Assembly (NCBI RefSeq): GCF_000972845.2
Contig: NC_040028.1
Span: 14,754,871-14,818,870, forward strand
Direction of reading: 5' to 3'
DNA length: 64,000 bases
Source: Larimichthys crocea
Lineage: Eukaryota; Chordata; Actinopteri; Sciaenidae
A program made the position numbers and the translations under genes. Of this stretch, positions 47,601-63,200 are shown one piece after another. How positions within the stretch are numbered: position 1 is the stretch's first letter; each line of letters opens with the position of its first letter. The notes under the pieces are model-generated. The model searched no databases. It was not told where the DNA came from and saw only the letters and a program-made list of their open reading frames with translations.

Positions 47601-50600
47601 ACAGGAATTCTAAAGGCCTTTTAGTCAGGCAGCCAGAGTGCAGCCAGCGGGAGAGAGCGCAGGAAGAGCTGCATACACTCCGCCCGCGCCGTCCCAAGTC
47701 TTCACAGAGAGATTAATCATCTGTGAAATGGAAACAGCAAACGGCCAGTGACACAGGCTGAACCCGCTCCAGGTTTCCCTCATCAGCTCGCAGCCGCCGT
47801 GCAGTGCTCCTCTAACAGGCAGGTGTTAATAAAAGGCATATAGGTCCCACAAGGGTCAAACACATATGCCTGCCACCATGAAGCTCCGCTGGTGGGCCGG
47901 CTTCTTATTATTGTTTTTTAGGGATAGGGATTTCGAGGATTCACACAGACAAAAGCAATGAAACATTGTTCTTGTAAACACAGCACCGGCAAAATGGATT
48001 TAAATTTGTCCAACAATGCATACATATGAGCCCTGTGCTGCTTCTGCATGTGCATAAATTTAGCTTGAACTCAACAATGAAATATTACGGTGACGTGACA
48101 GCATTTTAAAACATAATATGACATCTAATAATAAATTCCAAATTTGCTTGTTTTTTTTTGTCTCTCCTGCAAAATCTCATTTTCTTAAACAGCATATCTT
48201 CGGCAAATGAAAACTCAAAACAATAATATGGTCAGTTTTTTTTTTCTTCCATCAATTTTGCCTTCCTACCTGTCAGATAAAACAGCATTCCTCTCTCTGA
48301 CAGATATCCTTTTTTAGTTTACAATATTAGTCTTTCCCGATGTCTTTCAGCAGGAATTATACTGAACGAAGCCCTTATGTTTCATTTGTTTCTGCAAATA
48401 TTCAGCATTATTTTTTAAGGACTGCATGTGCAAAGTATCACACTTTATGACTATACACATATATACACAGTTCTCCTAAAGTTATGTGGTAAGGCATGAT
48501 TTGCATAGTAGTAACAATGTACAGGAAATTAATTAATTTCTCATCAAGCATATTTTGAGTTTTTGTGACAGAAATTTGTGGTTTTGTCATAATTACTCCA
48601 GTACTTCACATAATTCTAACATTTTTTTCCACATAGTAAATCACTAGTTTGTCTTATTTCACTTCTAGAACATATAAAAAAAAATGTGAGAAACTGTGTG
48701 AGATACACAAATATTTATGACGCAGCTTATTGTAAACTGCTCGTGTCCACAAAAAACAACTCTATAAGTGTGAATGGTGCAATATAAAGGTGATAACAAC
48801 CAGATTTCTAGACCCTAAAATAAGTTGCCATCAAAATAATTCTTAAAATCTCCAACAAGCAGGATAAAAGCAGTTCTTGCTCATGAAATTTCAGGCCAGA
48901 CCTGTAGAGCATATTGGAAACAACAATGGAAATTAGATCTTATTTCAAAGGTCTTACAAATCACTCAGTTAAGAGGAAAATCTAAGGAAGTAATCACTAT
49001 CTTAAGAGTTTCCACAGAATTTTCATTTTTATTTCATTGCATACTGCGGCTCTGCAAAAGAAAGTACAAACCATATTGTTCCTTTTCAGTTGTATATTTT
49101 TAGATGTAAACTCGATGCACACGCGCTCTGCATATAGATGCTGACATAAACATGTGTATATGTGTCTGTGCACAGCTGAGTGTGTCAAACGCCAGGCTCA
49201 GCCTGTGAGACAATCACACAATCCCTCCCATCTAAAAGCTTGGTGCAGCCTTTGATAAGCACCATTCTTTGCCATATAAAGAGGTCTTCTATAGATTTCA
49301 CTTGCCGACGTGTGCACAACCTTTGACAAGTAATGTATCATTTTTATTCATTGCCTAAAATTGATAGCAATTATGTGCGTAAGCGGCCACCTGCCTAGCC
49401 TGAATGGCTCCTGTCTGTGGGGCTACCGGGGTGTGGGGAAGTGCTGTTGGCTGCAAAGGGAAGAGATGGGGGGGGGGGTTTAGTCTGAGGGGAACCAACC
49501 AAACACAGGGCCTCTGCAGCAGGTGAAAAAGCCCCTCTCGTTAGTGTAATGAGTGGTCAGAGCTTCGGTGTGTCGGGGCCTGAAATTGGGCATGCCGCTC
49601 CAAAGTGAAAGGCCAGAGCCCATCCTAGCCTGCTCCAGTGATGGAGGGGCATCATGAGACATTTACATCCAAATCATTGCTAATGTTTGCAACTCAACCT
49701 CATTACCTTAACCGTATGACCCATCTGAATGCGTCTGCATCCACATACGTTGTGATCCGACAGCCAAGATGTTTTTTTTTCCCCCGCGCCTTGCCCTCCA
49801 CCTCGCCGTGTATAACCGGGGAGTCCTCTGTCAAAGAATATTCTAAACATTTACGGTATTCATGGCGAGGTATAGGCATATGTGTCACCCACTGTATGGC
49901 CTTATACAATTTCCTGAGCTGCTGTAGGTGTACAAGCATGAGCAAGAGCTGTGCCATGATTTGAGTATTACTTTAGATGAAAAGAGCTGTGTGGAAACAC
50001 TTTCATTAGCCCATTGCTGTGACCCAGGGTCAGCAGCTGAATAAGTAACTCTCTATTAATGATTTCTACAGCAGAAAACCCCTGACCCCTGATCACTTTC
50101 AATCTCAGAAAGGGAAAAAATAGAGCAGGGGGAGGGGTGAGACCTATTGGAGGGAGATTAAAAAAAACATTTTTTTCCTCCTCTCCCTGGCCATGTGTGT
50201 GGGAGGGTTATTATTTGTGCCTTGCTGTGAGGGGGAGCAAAGGGCCTGCTGGGACATTGACTCACGTATTCTGGTTTGAGTTTCTTGTCACCGCCTCTAA
50301 TGGCCGTCTTCTCCAGCTTGTCAATAATAGGGCCGATCATCTCCTCATCCTTCAGCCTCAGCTCCTCGTGGATGATCTCCATATCCCTCACCGGGTCCAC
50401 CGTCCCCTCAACATGGATGATATCCTCATCCTCAAAAGCACCTGCAGCGATAGGACACAAACACACAGAGAGAGTGTGCTTCAGTATAGATATTTATTTA
50501 TTTTTTTGTTCCCAGCAGCATTTCTTTATGTGAACACATACAGTACAGTACAAGCAACAGAATCAATGCCATTGACTTCTTGAGATCGAATGTGAAGCAG

Positions 50601-53600
50601 TGATTAGATATAGCCCTGAAAAATCATTAGCTTTTTGCAGAGAATATGGGAAAAATAAACATCCACATGAAAAAGCACAGTGGGAGTCACATGGAAGTCA
50701 TAACAAATATAATAAAATACTTAGCAACATATTTAATATTTCTATTCAGCCTGCAAGTGTCAGAACTGTGAGAAACCAGCTTACCGTGTCAAAGTAAGTT
50801 CCCCTAAAACTGGCTTTAAGTGCAACAGAACAGGCTTGTCTGTCAATCTGCATGAAGTGAGGAGTGCGCTGCCATGCATTTTGTACTGTTAGCCTTTAAG
50901 TTAAGAAATATGAGAAATAAACAAAGCTGGGTATGATTTAAGAAAAAGAAAAAAAAAGTCAATATTCATGGACGCTAGACGACAGTCTTCCCCCGGCCTA
51001 ATCATTTGCGTCTTAGCCGTGGCTGTGCTGGTGATTAGGTAATGAGGCTCTGAAGCAGACCATTTAGCCAGCAGCTGCTCTAAGGACTCCTTCTGATTCT
51101 CCAGCAGAGCTCAGGGGTGAGGGAGGAGGGGGACACGGGTGTACATCTGTCACATGTGACAGAGAGTGACAGCCTTTAACAGTACTAGTGACAACTGTAG
51201 TGGACTACAATATGTTCTTCAATTTACAACCAATACAGAGTTTGTTTTATAATATCACCACGTTCACAAATAAAAAGGGGGATCGGAGCAGGTCAGTCGT
51301 GGAGGAAGTATTCGGATACTTCTATTTGGTAAAAGTAGCAATACTGTAACATAAAAGTACTTTTTTATAAGTAAAAGTCCTGCATTTAAAGTACTCATAT
51401 AAATGCCCCCTGTGCCTAAACTATGGTATTCTATTATTTGACTGTTATTATTATATTATTTGATTATTATTGCTGATACAAGTAAGTAAGTAGCATTTAA
51501 CTGCTATAGCTTATAGCTATAACTATTTTATACACTGTTGGGTGTATAAACTATATATCTGAAAAAAAATATTTGTCATATTTTATAAGTTCATCACGTG
51601 TTTTGTATAAAAAGTAAAAAGCACAATCAGGTATAACGAAGCATGGAATGTAAATACTTAAGTACAAGTAGCTCAAATCAACAGGATCTGGAGCCTTGAT
51701 GCTAAATACTGTACAGTTGGAATATGCCTGGACACGCTTTCATAAATCCGTCAATAACAGTGACTCGTGAAGCTTTACAATGTGTCATAATGGGAATGCC
51801 ATCTCATTCAACAGGGAAGTGGATGTCAGGTAAATGATGACTGGGCTTTAAGTCAGGAGGGGCACTATGTTTGGAATGTGGACGGTGGCGCCGTTTAATG
51901 TAATTAACAATCCATTTTCACACACACCTGAACGGTGAAGGTCTGTTGACAGGTAAGGCCCTGCGAGGTAAGAACGTCACTCGGATGATGCGCCGTATAC
52001 AAATCATCACAAAGCTGTCACATCCATCTCTCAACAAGTTCAAACAGTGATACATGAAGAAACTATCGATGACTCAAAGATGTGCGTAGTAGGGTTAGGT
52101 CATGATGAGCAACGGCATACCTGAGATTCATGCACATCTTTGCATTGTGTATAAAGTTCAGATCAGATCACAGGAAACCTTACACAACCCTGACAATACA
52201 CTAATCAGACAAATGTTGTCTACAGATGAAGCTGGGTGACTCACGGGATGTCAGTCTGTGTCAGTCAGTCATCCACTTTGGTCGAAACAGATATAAATAA
52301 ATAAATCATAATCATGGATTACCCTGACATTGTGTACAGATATTCATTGTCCCCAGAAGATACAGTACAATGTAATGACTTCCTAGCTCCACTGTGAAGT
52401 TTACATTTGTAAAATATAGCCTCACAGAGTCACAGTGTAGCTGTACACCCTTATTCATGAATGAGAACCAGTGCCTCTGAGAATTTAAACCGAACTGAAT
52501 ATGAACCTGAAATTGTGTACAGATATTCATTGTCCCCACAAGATGAACTGTAATGATTTTTCCTCTAGCACCACTGACGTTTGTGGCTTTGAGTCAAATA
52601 TTTTGACCACTATTTATAGTGACGCCTACAATCAGAATCAGAAATACTTTATTAATCGGGAAATTGTGCGTGACTAGCACGCTAAGACGCCAAACACAAC
52701 CTGCTGAACAGCATCGTCTTTGTAAACATGTTGTTAGCACATAGTTATCTCACAGTGTAGCTGCAGACTCGTGTTCATTAATAAGAACCAAACTGAACTG
52801 AATATAAAAACCCACACCAATGATCTTCCTCATGCACGGAATATCATATCTTATTCTTCGTGGGTTAAGTAGGAGGGATAAGTACCTGATTTTCCATGAT
52901 ACTGAACTACAGGGCGTTTACAATCTAGCACCACTCATCAGTCACATCTAAACATCAAAGCTCAACAACAAAATGACAGACACCCAGAAATCCTACACCG
53001 GTGGCCTTATTACTCATGCAAGCCAACAGAAGCTGTAGACTTTTGTGCAAGCTGTCATCCTGTGCGTTGTCCTCATGGTGAAATGAACTTATCCAATTAC
53101 TCTTTGCCTAATCAGGCTGTTTTGGTTCCTCTCCTCTTGCAGAGGTACTCCACAGTATAAACAGTTCACTTACGCCACACAGAAAGGGGCTAATCAGTGG
53201 AATTATTGTTTTGCTGCGCCAATTTACCAGCTCCCTGTTCAGCACTGATTGGAATGAAAATTTGCTATTGTCTCTGCATGAACTCAGAAAATATAATGCA
53301 ATGTAATCATTTTGTTAGCTGCAAGAATATACATACATTATAAACGATTACGATGTACAGTTTTGATACACTGTGTCTCAGATGGAAAATGCATATGAGT
53401 CTGTATGTAATTAGGAGCAAGGCGGCTTAAAACAGGTTCATGTGGGTAATAAACCCCTCATGATTGGTATAAATCACTGTTAATGAATCATGAGGAATGA
53501 CTATAGGCCTATCGATGCATTAAGGAATGTTTAAAGCACCCAATCATTGTGTAACACGTTTCTTACTTCTTAAATAAGTCACTTTGTTTCTAACTATTGT

Positions 53601-56600
53601 TTTACAACCTTCATAATAAAAAAAAAAGCTGATAAATCAACATTTCAGAGAGGCTTTCAAAGAGCAGGAGCAGCTGATCACTCACTATTTAGTCATCAGC
53701 TGACACTCTCCTCTGACTACCACATATTCCAAAGTAATTTGCTTTAATTAATTTCGCCTAATTTAACATTCACATCTACTTTACCGCCATCCCATTCAAG
53801 GCTTAGAGCCCCGGAGAACAAATGCATGAGGTGAAAGAGAGGAGAGAAATCTGAGGGGGCAATCTCCACAATTAGTCCTTTAACAACTGGGTCTGGGTAG
53901 AGCTCTGTGAAGACAGCTCTTATGAGGCTGCGGCGCCACACAAAGCCGCATACAAGACAGTAAAAACACGCAAGAAAAAAAAGAAAAAGAAGAAGAACAA
54001 GGTTGGAAAGGCCCAGTTTCAGTAGTCAGTCTGTCTCACAATTAAAATTTTTACTGCTTCGTTTTCAGACAGTGTATGTTTTGAAGACAGTATTAACAGG
54101 TGCCCCTTTATTGGGATGACAAAAGGATTAGTGTCTAGAGGGTGAGTGGTGTTCAATGGCCTGATTAGGGATCAGGCTAAGCTCTGAGAAATTATGGACT
54201 TAACAGCGGCGCTGCAGGCCAGGGAAGATTGAGAAAACATAACTGACATTTACATGAGAAAAAAAAAGAAAGAAAACGATGAACAGAAATATGACTTTGT
54301 TAATTTTATCATGGAAAATTTGACTGCAAGACATTTCAGATCAGAGCCTTCAGTATAAACAACTAAAAGTGTCTGTGTGTGCGTAACACCTTAAACCAAC
54401 CAAATGAGCTCGAGTTCGTATCATTACTTTTCTGTCGGGTACACAGCAGACAAGGCATCCATCTGAGTCAAGTCGAGATCAATACTGATTGAGCTGCTTC
54501 CTCTGATGCTGCTACCTGGGAGGATATGTGGTCAACATAATTCAGTTAAATTACAGTATTCATTGACTTTTAACTTCCTGTGCATGTTTTCACTTGCAAG
54601 ACGGGGTATGAGCACATCTAAAGAACTTGCATTCCTCGAGCTGCTTTTAAAATGTTCATGCAAACTCAGTGCCGCAATTCTCCTGGTATTCAGAGCAGTA
54701 AAAGCTATTTTATGAGTCTGTCAGGAAAAGCACATTATGGATGTCTTCCAGCATAAAAAACATTGGCAATGCACACAAGGGTATTTATGTTCATTCAGGA
54801 AGTATCGTCTTGACATTCATTTTAGGATACATGAAATTGACAGCAATTTGTAGTGCGCTGCTTCTGTAACAGAGTTTGTGGCATATTCAGCCTTGTTTCT
54901 TATGTCAATTATGGCAAATACATTGGCTGCTAAGAAGCAGTTTGACACCAGAAAATGGTGGGTTTGAGCCCTTCAGGGATACACTCATGTTTTCTACATG
55001 ATCCCATCTTTCAAAATAGATCACAGCCAAATCACAGAGCTTGATAGTATGAATATCAGCACCTCTCTAGGTGTCTCCAGTTCCTATGTAATCTACTGTC
55101 AACTGCGGCGTCTCATACCAAACCGAGCATTAAAGGTGCATCTTTCCACCATGTTTGATATCAATGAGAAGAAAAAAAGAAGAAGACATGTCGAGGGAAA
55201 GCCGTTCAGACAAGCCTGATCTGCGTGCAGCTGAAAGGTGACTGTACCGGAGGAGGCTCCAGTTTCCACGAACTCCACCGACAGAAAACAACAGTGTTAA
55301 TTCCCTGATCATTAGCTTAACCTCTGTCATTCAATTTATTTTGTTAAACCGCGGAGCACGAGAGTGCCTTAATTGAAAGGAACCCGACATATGCACGCCA
55401 CTGTTGTCCCACATCATTCAGAGAACAAACCTTTTTAGATCCTTAACTACTATAGTGCTGCTGATTGCACAGGCACCAGCAATTTTCTAACCAACCGCCA
55501 CCTGAACAATGATGTGTTCAGCTTTCAGGCCCTCCAGCCTTTCAAAGGTGAATCATTTCACAGTTTGGAGCGAGATCTCCATAGCAACTCCTCTTTGAAG
55601 GGTTTAGAATCACCATCCAATAATTCTATGATCATCGGGCCTTGCCATTCCCAGTGGTTCTTTTCACAGCGGACAGGCAAGGGGGGCATGAGGAGGAAGC
55701 AGGAAGATTCTACAGTCTATTTCAGGCAATTCATCTCGCAGCCCCATTAGAATTCAAAATATTGCGACCTTCAATCACCGAGCATGTTAACTGGAGCTGT
55801 GGCGATCTCCAGTCAAGATGGGTAGACATTTTGCTCTAATCATCCACGATGAGTGGAGGCTGACAAAAACTCTTCATTCTCGCCGAAGCAAAATGCTCAT
55901 TTAAATGCTGTGACAGCTCCTCGGCACCGCCCGGAAACACACAAAAGGAGGATGATCCTCACGGCTAAATGATCTAGATTTAGAATTGCAGTATTGGTTA
56001 AAACAACAACTAACATAAACAAAGAGCCGCATGCAGCACGGTGCAGCTCTTTTTTTAAATTTTTTATGACTGACTTGTAATGCAGCGTTACAATTTTTTT
56101 TTTATACCAAGATGCAAAAGTAAGCAGGTGCTAGGACCCAGACGGGATTGTCGTACAGCATGGTGTATTTTTGTTCAAGTATTGTGTGGGAAGTGGGCTG
56201 CTTTGCTTTGCTACAACAGAACAGAAATGTCAGATAGATCTCAGTATAGCTGTTGTCTGTATGAGTTTAAAAGCACTACTTAGGTTCATTTCAAACTCAC
56301 TGTTTTTTGTTTTTTTATATATATATATTTGCTTGATAAAAGCCAAAACCTTCACAACAAAACAGTCCACCACACAAGTAGATATTTGTCCAAAATCATC
56401 ATGGAATACGTAATAATTGACTAATATTTATTTCCTCTTTAATAATGTAACGTAATTATCATTAGAAGTATTCATTTGTTCGTTGGTACCTCCACAAAAA
56501 CAGTGTTTTACAGGCTCCAGGAGGCTTTAAAAGCTCATAGTTTGCACTTATACACAATGAGATAGTATATTATATTGCAAGTACTGATATTACCAAAATG

Positions 56601-59600
56601 TCTTTTTAAATGTTGGATTAACTCAGGAAAAAACTGTTTTATTTACTTGATCACTGGAACGTTGTGTACTAAGCTTGGCTCATCTAGCTGTTCAGCATAC
56701 TTTAAGTTGTTTTTGTACCAAAAACGTGATATATAATAGCATATTCCTTCGTGTCATAGATCTTCCATTGTTGTCCGAAAACATGCGGTGATAGCTAAGT
56801 CTGAATGGATGCTTTAGTATTAAGACGATTAAAGCATTGTTGGTTTATTCCATTCAACCAACAACCAGCTTAAGTGTCTCAATGACCTACAGCACGACAT
56901 GAATTAATGAAAGGGGATGTCACCCTTAGGTAACGCCAAAAATTTTAATAAACAGGCTTAGTATGAGTGAAATATACTCAAATACTGACTCCAGTATCTC
57001 ACATTAACTTCATTAAATACACTTTTGTTGGTCTTGGTAGGATTTCTCCTAAAATAACTTCTTAGAAGTGAATTAATAAATCACTGCAACGACTGACTCA
57101 GCAAATAAATTGCTGAGGATCCGCTCAGTTTAGTCACTGCTGAAGTCACCGGGCTGGGTGAGGTGTGCTGGATGTTTGTCAAGTTTATAAATTTGTGAGC
57201 TGTTGAGTGATAAGGCCGAATTGCTGGAGAGCAGCCATTACTGGCGTCAGTGGGGAGGCAGGTTGGCCATAAATCATCTCTGTCTGAATAGTCAATCCAG
57301 TTTGTTCTTAACGCCTGTAGCTAAACAATCAGTTTGATTTGTTCACTCTAAGCGATTAGTGGAGTGTGGGCTGAAATCTGAATGATGTCCTAACCGAACA
57401 CAAATACAGTGTCCTACCAGATTCGGCAAAGTGATGATCAACTAATTTAGGAATCATCAGATTCGGATAGTCATCATGCGATGATTATTCTAATATTGGA
57501 GCTCTTTAAATAGAGAACCTTTTTAGAGGTGAGTGAAGAGGACCTGGAGAGGCACGACCACATTTGATCACATTAGCCCCACCACCGAAATAGACTGAAA
57601 CACACAGCAACTCGACTCGAGACACGCCTAATAAACATTATGTTTTTTTACATGAATAATAATTGTATGCGTAAGAAAAATAGCACTATATCTTTATTTA
57701 TAATCTGTTAGAAGATAAGAAAACGCTGTCATCCATGAACGCTGATTTAGTGCCAACATGCCGCTCATGTAACTGTTGTGTACAGTTGCTGAAGAGTCTA
57801 GCAACCATTTTTCAAAAGGTGTTTTCTTGGTTTCCAAGACTGCAAACCAAATACAAGAATTGTGCTCTGAACTAAAGTAGCAGCTCATTGGACAGCGGTT
57901 TGTTGGCTGTTACCACAGCACCGGTAGGCACAAGTCCAGGTTTATATTTACAGTAGTCTTACAAAGCCAAACCATTTACTATGAACATGTTGTTCAACCT
58001 GGAAACCAGATCGAACATGCCTTAATTTCCTTTAATACATAAAAGAACGCTGTGTGAAATACACCAGTCCAGAGAGTCAGATTATATTAGTCAGATTCTG
58101 TATGTATCTTATTTTACTATTTATTTATTATTATTGTTATTTAGAGACTAAGGACGTCATTAGCTTTAGTACTAACCACAAAAAAACGGAACAAAATTAT
58201 TCTTACATTATTGTTTTATGAAGAAAATGAAATACTCAATTCTGGTGTATTTTTAGCATTTAGATTTAAAGTTATGTGGTCAACCAACATACACCATCAA
58301 TGCACAACATTACACAAATAACGTAAAGGATTAGAGCTGCAACTAGCAATTCAAAAAATTCTTCTCAGTTAACTCAATTAACTGTTTGGTCAATAAAATA
58401 TCAAGACACTGCTAATTATGTCTCTAGAACATAAGGCAATGCCTTCTTGTTTTATCTGTCAAACAGTCTAAAACTCAAAGACCAATAGTTTACTACAACT
58501 CGGAAAAATATGCAAATCCTCAAACCTCAAAAAGCTGAAAACAATGAATGTTTCAGCTTATTTTTAGTTTATTTCCCTAAAAACTACTCACATTATTTTA
58601 TATAATGTGCAAAGTTTCTTGTGTCTACTTCAGGCAGTAGAGGAGGAGAGGGGAGAGTTTTAACTTAACCAGGAGTTCAGGTGCTGAAAGCATGAACCAC
58701 AGTGAGAGAAGAGTCTACGCCAAAAATAACAGCTACTTTCCAGCCGGCTGCCCACAACCACAGCCAGTCCCTAAAGATTATATGTGCTTTACCACAGTAT
58801 CTTAAGGCTAGATTCTTACTGAGTGTCGCGCAACCGTAAATAAGTCTTCATTAGAAGTGAAACAGAGCATTCCTACAGTGATGGGGAGGGACTCTGTGTG
58901 AGCATTCAAACATCTAATTGCTGGAAACTAAACATCTGGGAATAAGGCCAGGTGAGCTGGCAGAGTTGCTAGCGGGGAACAGAGGAGCAGATGAAGTAGA
59001 ACATGTCTGTATCTTGTCTCAGACAGTGAGGATCCAGTCGCGTTCCAGTCACCGCAGAAGCACTGGGAACACTTAGCCTGCAAACCATTTTGTTATGAGA
59101 CCAGGGAACACCAGTCATTCAAGAGAATCAGCTTTCAGGATGTCATATGCGCCTTAATAGTTTTTGGAAGGTATTGTTGAAAGTAAATCCACTGTTTATG
59201 CAGCCTTTTCAAAGTCAAGAGAGGTTGAAAAATATTCATAACGTGCACACTACTGGAGGAATTTTGAGATGTCAAGAGGAAAATTCAGTTACTCACTGAA
59301 AAATATTGAATATCTTCAAAGGACGTAAATATTAAGACACAGTCTGTGCTATCCTGCACTACCTTAACGCCTCTAAAACTCTGCAAGCGTTCACTATTTC
59401 TTACATTTCACAACTTCCAAACACTGTAACCAAATACTGGAAATAAAAGACCATTAAAAAATATCTGCGACAGAATTGGCTTCAAGGCTGCTCTCTGGAG
59501 GTAAACATAACTTCCAGCTGTTTCATGTTGCAAACACCGAGCCTCTCTGTGTAGTATCTTTATAAACCCTTCTGCTAATTACAAGACAAAAACCCCCAAA

Positions 59601-60159
59601 ACAAAACATACCGCTCCAGACACGAAAAAGTGATGAACCATATAATCAAGCTATATAAAAGTAGTGGCTTCGACATTGCAGTCTGCCTGACACCAGATAG
59701 ATATAATTACAAAACAAAACCAGCTATGTTTAATGGTTAACTTGTGAAACATACCACATTGTTTCCGAGGACTTTGCAGAAGAGTGGAAACAATGGCATG
59801 CCAAAGCAGAGAGATGTAAACACACACACAGAGAAGACGCTTTCGATCTCACTGTTTCCGATTGTTGAGGATGTTTATCTTCTTTGATGAGTAGAACCAA
59901 AAAAAGAGTTGGATTTGAGTGAAGATGTGTCATATGCATTTAGGTCACGTCAATAGAAGTGTGTATGTTTTCAATAATGTACATGATGATGTATATCAAA
60001 TACATATAACCCACAAAGTAAACAATAATATAATGCATTTCCTAACAAGTGTTGATATATCTTATTCCTCTGTGCCGTAGAGCTCTATTCCTCCCTCTGT
60101 GACAAACACATCAATCAGCTGCATTCTTGCACTGGTTGACATGTTCCTTCATTACCATG

Positions 60160-60250
<91 letters not shown>

Positions 60251-63200
60251 GTTTATTTTGACTCAGTCCCACGTGCACCATCCTGCTACTGTGAATACTC
60301 ACGAGTTCACCAAACGTGTATTAATCCGCAGCTGAATATAGTTTTTTAGAAAATTACTTAAAAAAATATATACCTGTTTTTAAAGATTCAACAACTTCGC
60401 ACTTCAGACAGGATAAGGAAATGTGTTTTTGTTGGCAGCTGGAAAAAAAAAAATAGAATAACACCAGCCTTATTGTACCAAACATCCTTAAAAAATGAAG
60501 TGACAGCAACTCATTTATCTCCACCTTACATGTCTTGTCAACTCTGTAAATCATTACGCAAGTCTTACAGTGGGTGGTCTTCCAGTTCAACTTCTCACAA
60601 AACTACACAGAGTCAAAGGCTATTTGGAAACGGTGCTGGAACAGAAGTAATACATTTGTCAGTGATACACAGAGACAGCTTAGGAAACAATATAGGAAAA
60701 TGGCCTTAATCTTAAACCTTTCTATCCGGCCGTTCCATGCCTGTCGCCACTGACTCTCTAATCAGAGCTCCTTTCACACAGTGGGAAAGTCAATAACGGC
60801 ACACAATCAGTAAACAAATTCAGCTATTTCTAAAAAGGCTCTCTGCATTCATTTCAGCTGCTGTAATTTGAATTATTCTAGCGTGTAACACTTAAATTGT
60901 GTAAGACAAAGACCGTGTCAGAGTCACTGAAGACAAAGGGAGACCCGGGAAGTGAAGCCTGTCTCAATGAGGGATAGACTGGGAATAATCACATCTGTAC
61001 ATTCACAAAGTAACAGGAGGCAGTGTTCTGAGCAATTACACATATACATTATTTTATTATTATTAACGCTATTGTTGTCGACGGTATAATAAGCAGTGGC
61101 AACAGTACATATGCATTTATCATGATATGCATTATTAGAGAGGTCAAACATATACAAAGAACAAAAAGTAAACTTTCAATCTCATTTTATATTTATTAAC
61201 AACTTACTTACCTCAACTCTACTCGAACTTAATCAAAAGCGGCATTGGGAATCACATTACTATATCATGTGGTGCTTCTTCTGTTTCCAAACTTTCCAAA
61301 GGTTTTCCAAACCTCAGAATATGCTACTGATTGTGTGAAGCCTAAACCAGGCACAGACCCTTTCACTCCCCACTTCTATGATTCTCATTTAGGGGAGCCT
61401 CCCAGTAGGAATGTGTGGTTTCGTCTGACTGTTATGTTGATCCTGGCACCAACCACACAAGATGCCCTACTTGCAAAGCCATAGCACAACTATGCCCTTT
61501 GGTTTTTACGAACAGCTGGTGCTGAAGCTATTCAGCACGGCAAAGTGTTGCCAGTGCAACTTCTTTAGCTCCAGCGTCAAATCTATGAGATAGAATTGCA
61601 CATAACCGCTTAATGTGATTTGTTGACGGCATGAAATCCTACGAGAGAAATCAACCCTTGACCTGTGACTCACGTGTCATGTGGAAGATGCCGTCACAGG
61701 CGCTGATGTGGGACAGGAAGGCGTTTCCCAGGCCTTGGCCGGCATGAGCACCTTTCACCAGGCCGGCAATGTCAACCACATTAAGGAAGGCTGGGACTTT
61801 GCTGTAATCCAGGAAGTAAAAGGAAAAGATTTTAAATATTATCAATATCACTGTGACATAAATACAAACTGCACGTATTGTGCTGTAATCCAGTAAGTTT
61901 TTACAGCTCTATGTTTGTGAGCTTTAAATTCAAGATACACTCCAGTTATAAAGAACTATAATTTTTTGAGGCTATAGTTTATGATGTCGTTGTCAATTGC
62001 ATTAGATTGTACTGTGTTTGAAGACCGTTTGTTGATAAAATACCAGATACTCTAGTACAAAACCACCTCAGATTATAGTCTCAAAACAGGCAACAGAGTT
62101 TATAATCAAAGATTTTCTATAACAGAAGATAATGCGTCTCTGCCAATGATATAAAATGACATCCACTTCCTGTCCTTTAAGTGGGCGTGGTCCCCTCACC
62201 CCTGATCTCCAAACCTTGTTTGAAACTGTTGAGAACATTGTGTGGATGGCTGAAAACAGAGACGGTTCAGAAAGTTATTTAAGTTTTAGTTCAGTTGTTA
62301 CAGATCATCTTTGGTGAAACAGACCGAACGATTCAGCGCCAACGGAGAGAGGAGAGCTTGTGAGAGTGCGTTGGTGCTTGAGACAGATCTCAAACAAAGT
62401 TAATCTTCATTTTAGTGTCAGAATGTTCAGAGGACGTGTGGCCTGTGTAGAATTATGGAGTCCAATACTTACTCCAATTGCTATGGGGCAAAAAGAAATC
62501 ACTCATAATCTGAGTTTAGGTTAATTTCTCTCTAGTCTCAGGGATAGTGGGAATGGTTAAACACATGTGACACAGATAGGGAAAACAACTCTTCAGTATG
62601 GTGTCCCGTTTTATCAGCACAAAACCAGTGTTATGTTATTATATTAAAATACATTTGATGCCCTACAGTTAACAGCATTAGTACAGTGCATGTGGAGGGG
62701 ACTAACTACAGTGCTCATGCTCATGGTAATTAAGGAACAACATGTCATCCTGTCCAACAGTGTGGCTCATTTATGTGTTGTGGGACAACGATAAATATCT
62801 TCAGCACAGAGTCAAAAAGATATATCAGAGGCAATACTTGTTAGCAGGATCAGTTAATTGTTGGTTTTGGTCTTTCCATTGGATTTGTACAATAATAATT
62901 ATATAGAATATCAGCTGCTCTTAGCGGTAGGTAAGGTGGACACATAGGTATGAAAGAATTGTGTTTCTTGTGCACATGTTTTAATTTTTTTAAGCTGTGG
63001 AATCTGTTTTGCCTGCAGTATAGAATATATACAGCAAAAGTAAGACAAGTGTGGCAGTGAGATTCATGCTACTCTTAAAGCAGGAGCTCAGTTCTTGCGA
63101 CTAAAATTCATACACTGAAATCTTCTACGCTATCCAACATACCAATTCTTGTCAGTCAAAAAAAATATATATGTGTCGCTGTAGTAATTTGGCAGTATAG

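Larger units (their letters stand above)
50442..61673 (-). other. ola1 intron, 11.2 kb
   Basis: This is the longest intron in the window. It holds a fish repeat (51298-51680), a local tandem repeat (52313-52800), an old repeat (58333-58640), a long AC microsatellite (60161-60247) and regulatory-looking patches at 50970-51130 and 55330-55930. No gene is supported. Confidence 0.65.

Noticed and set aside
60111..60302. Cys-Val repeat frame on the minus strand
   Set aside because: It is the (AC)43 microsatellite read in one frame.
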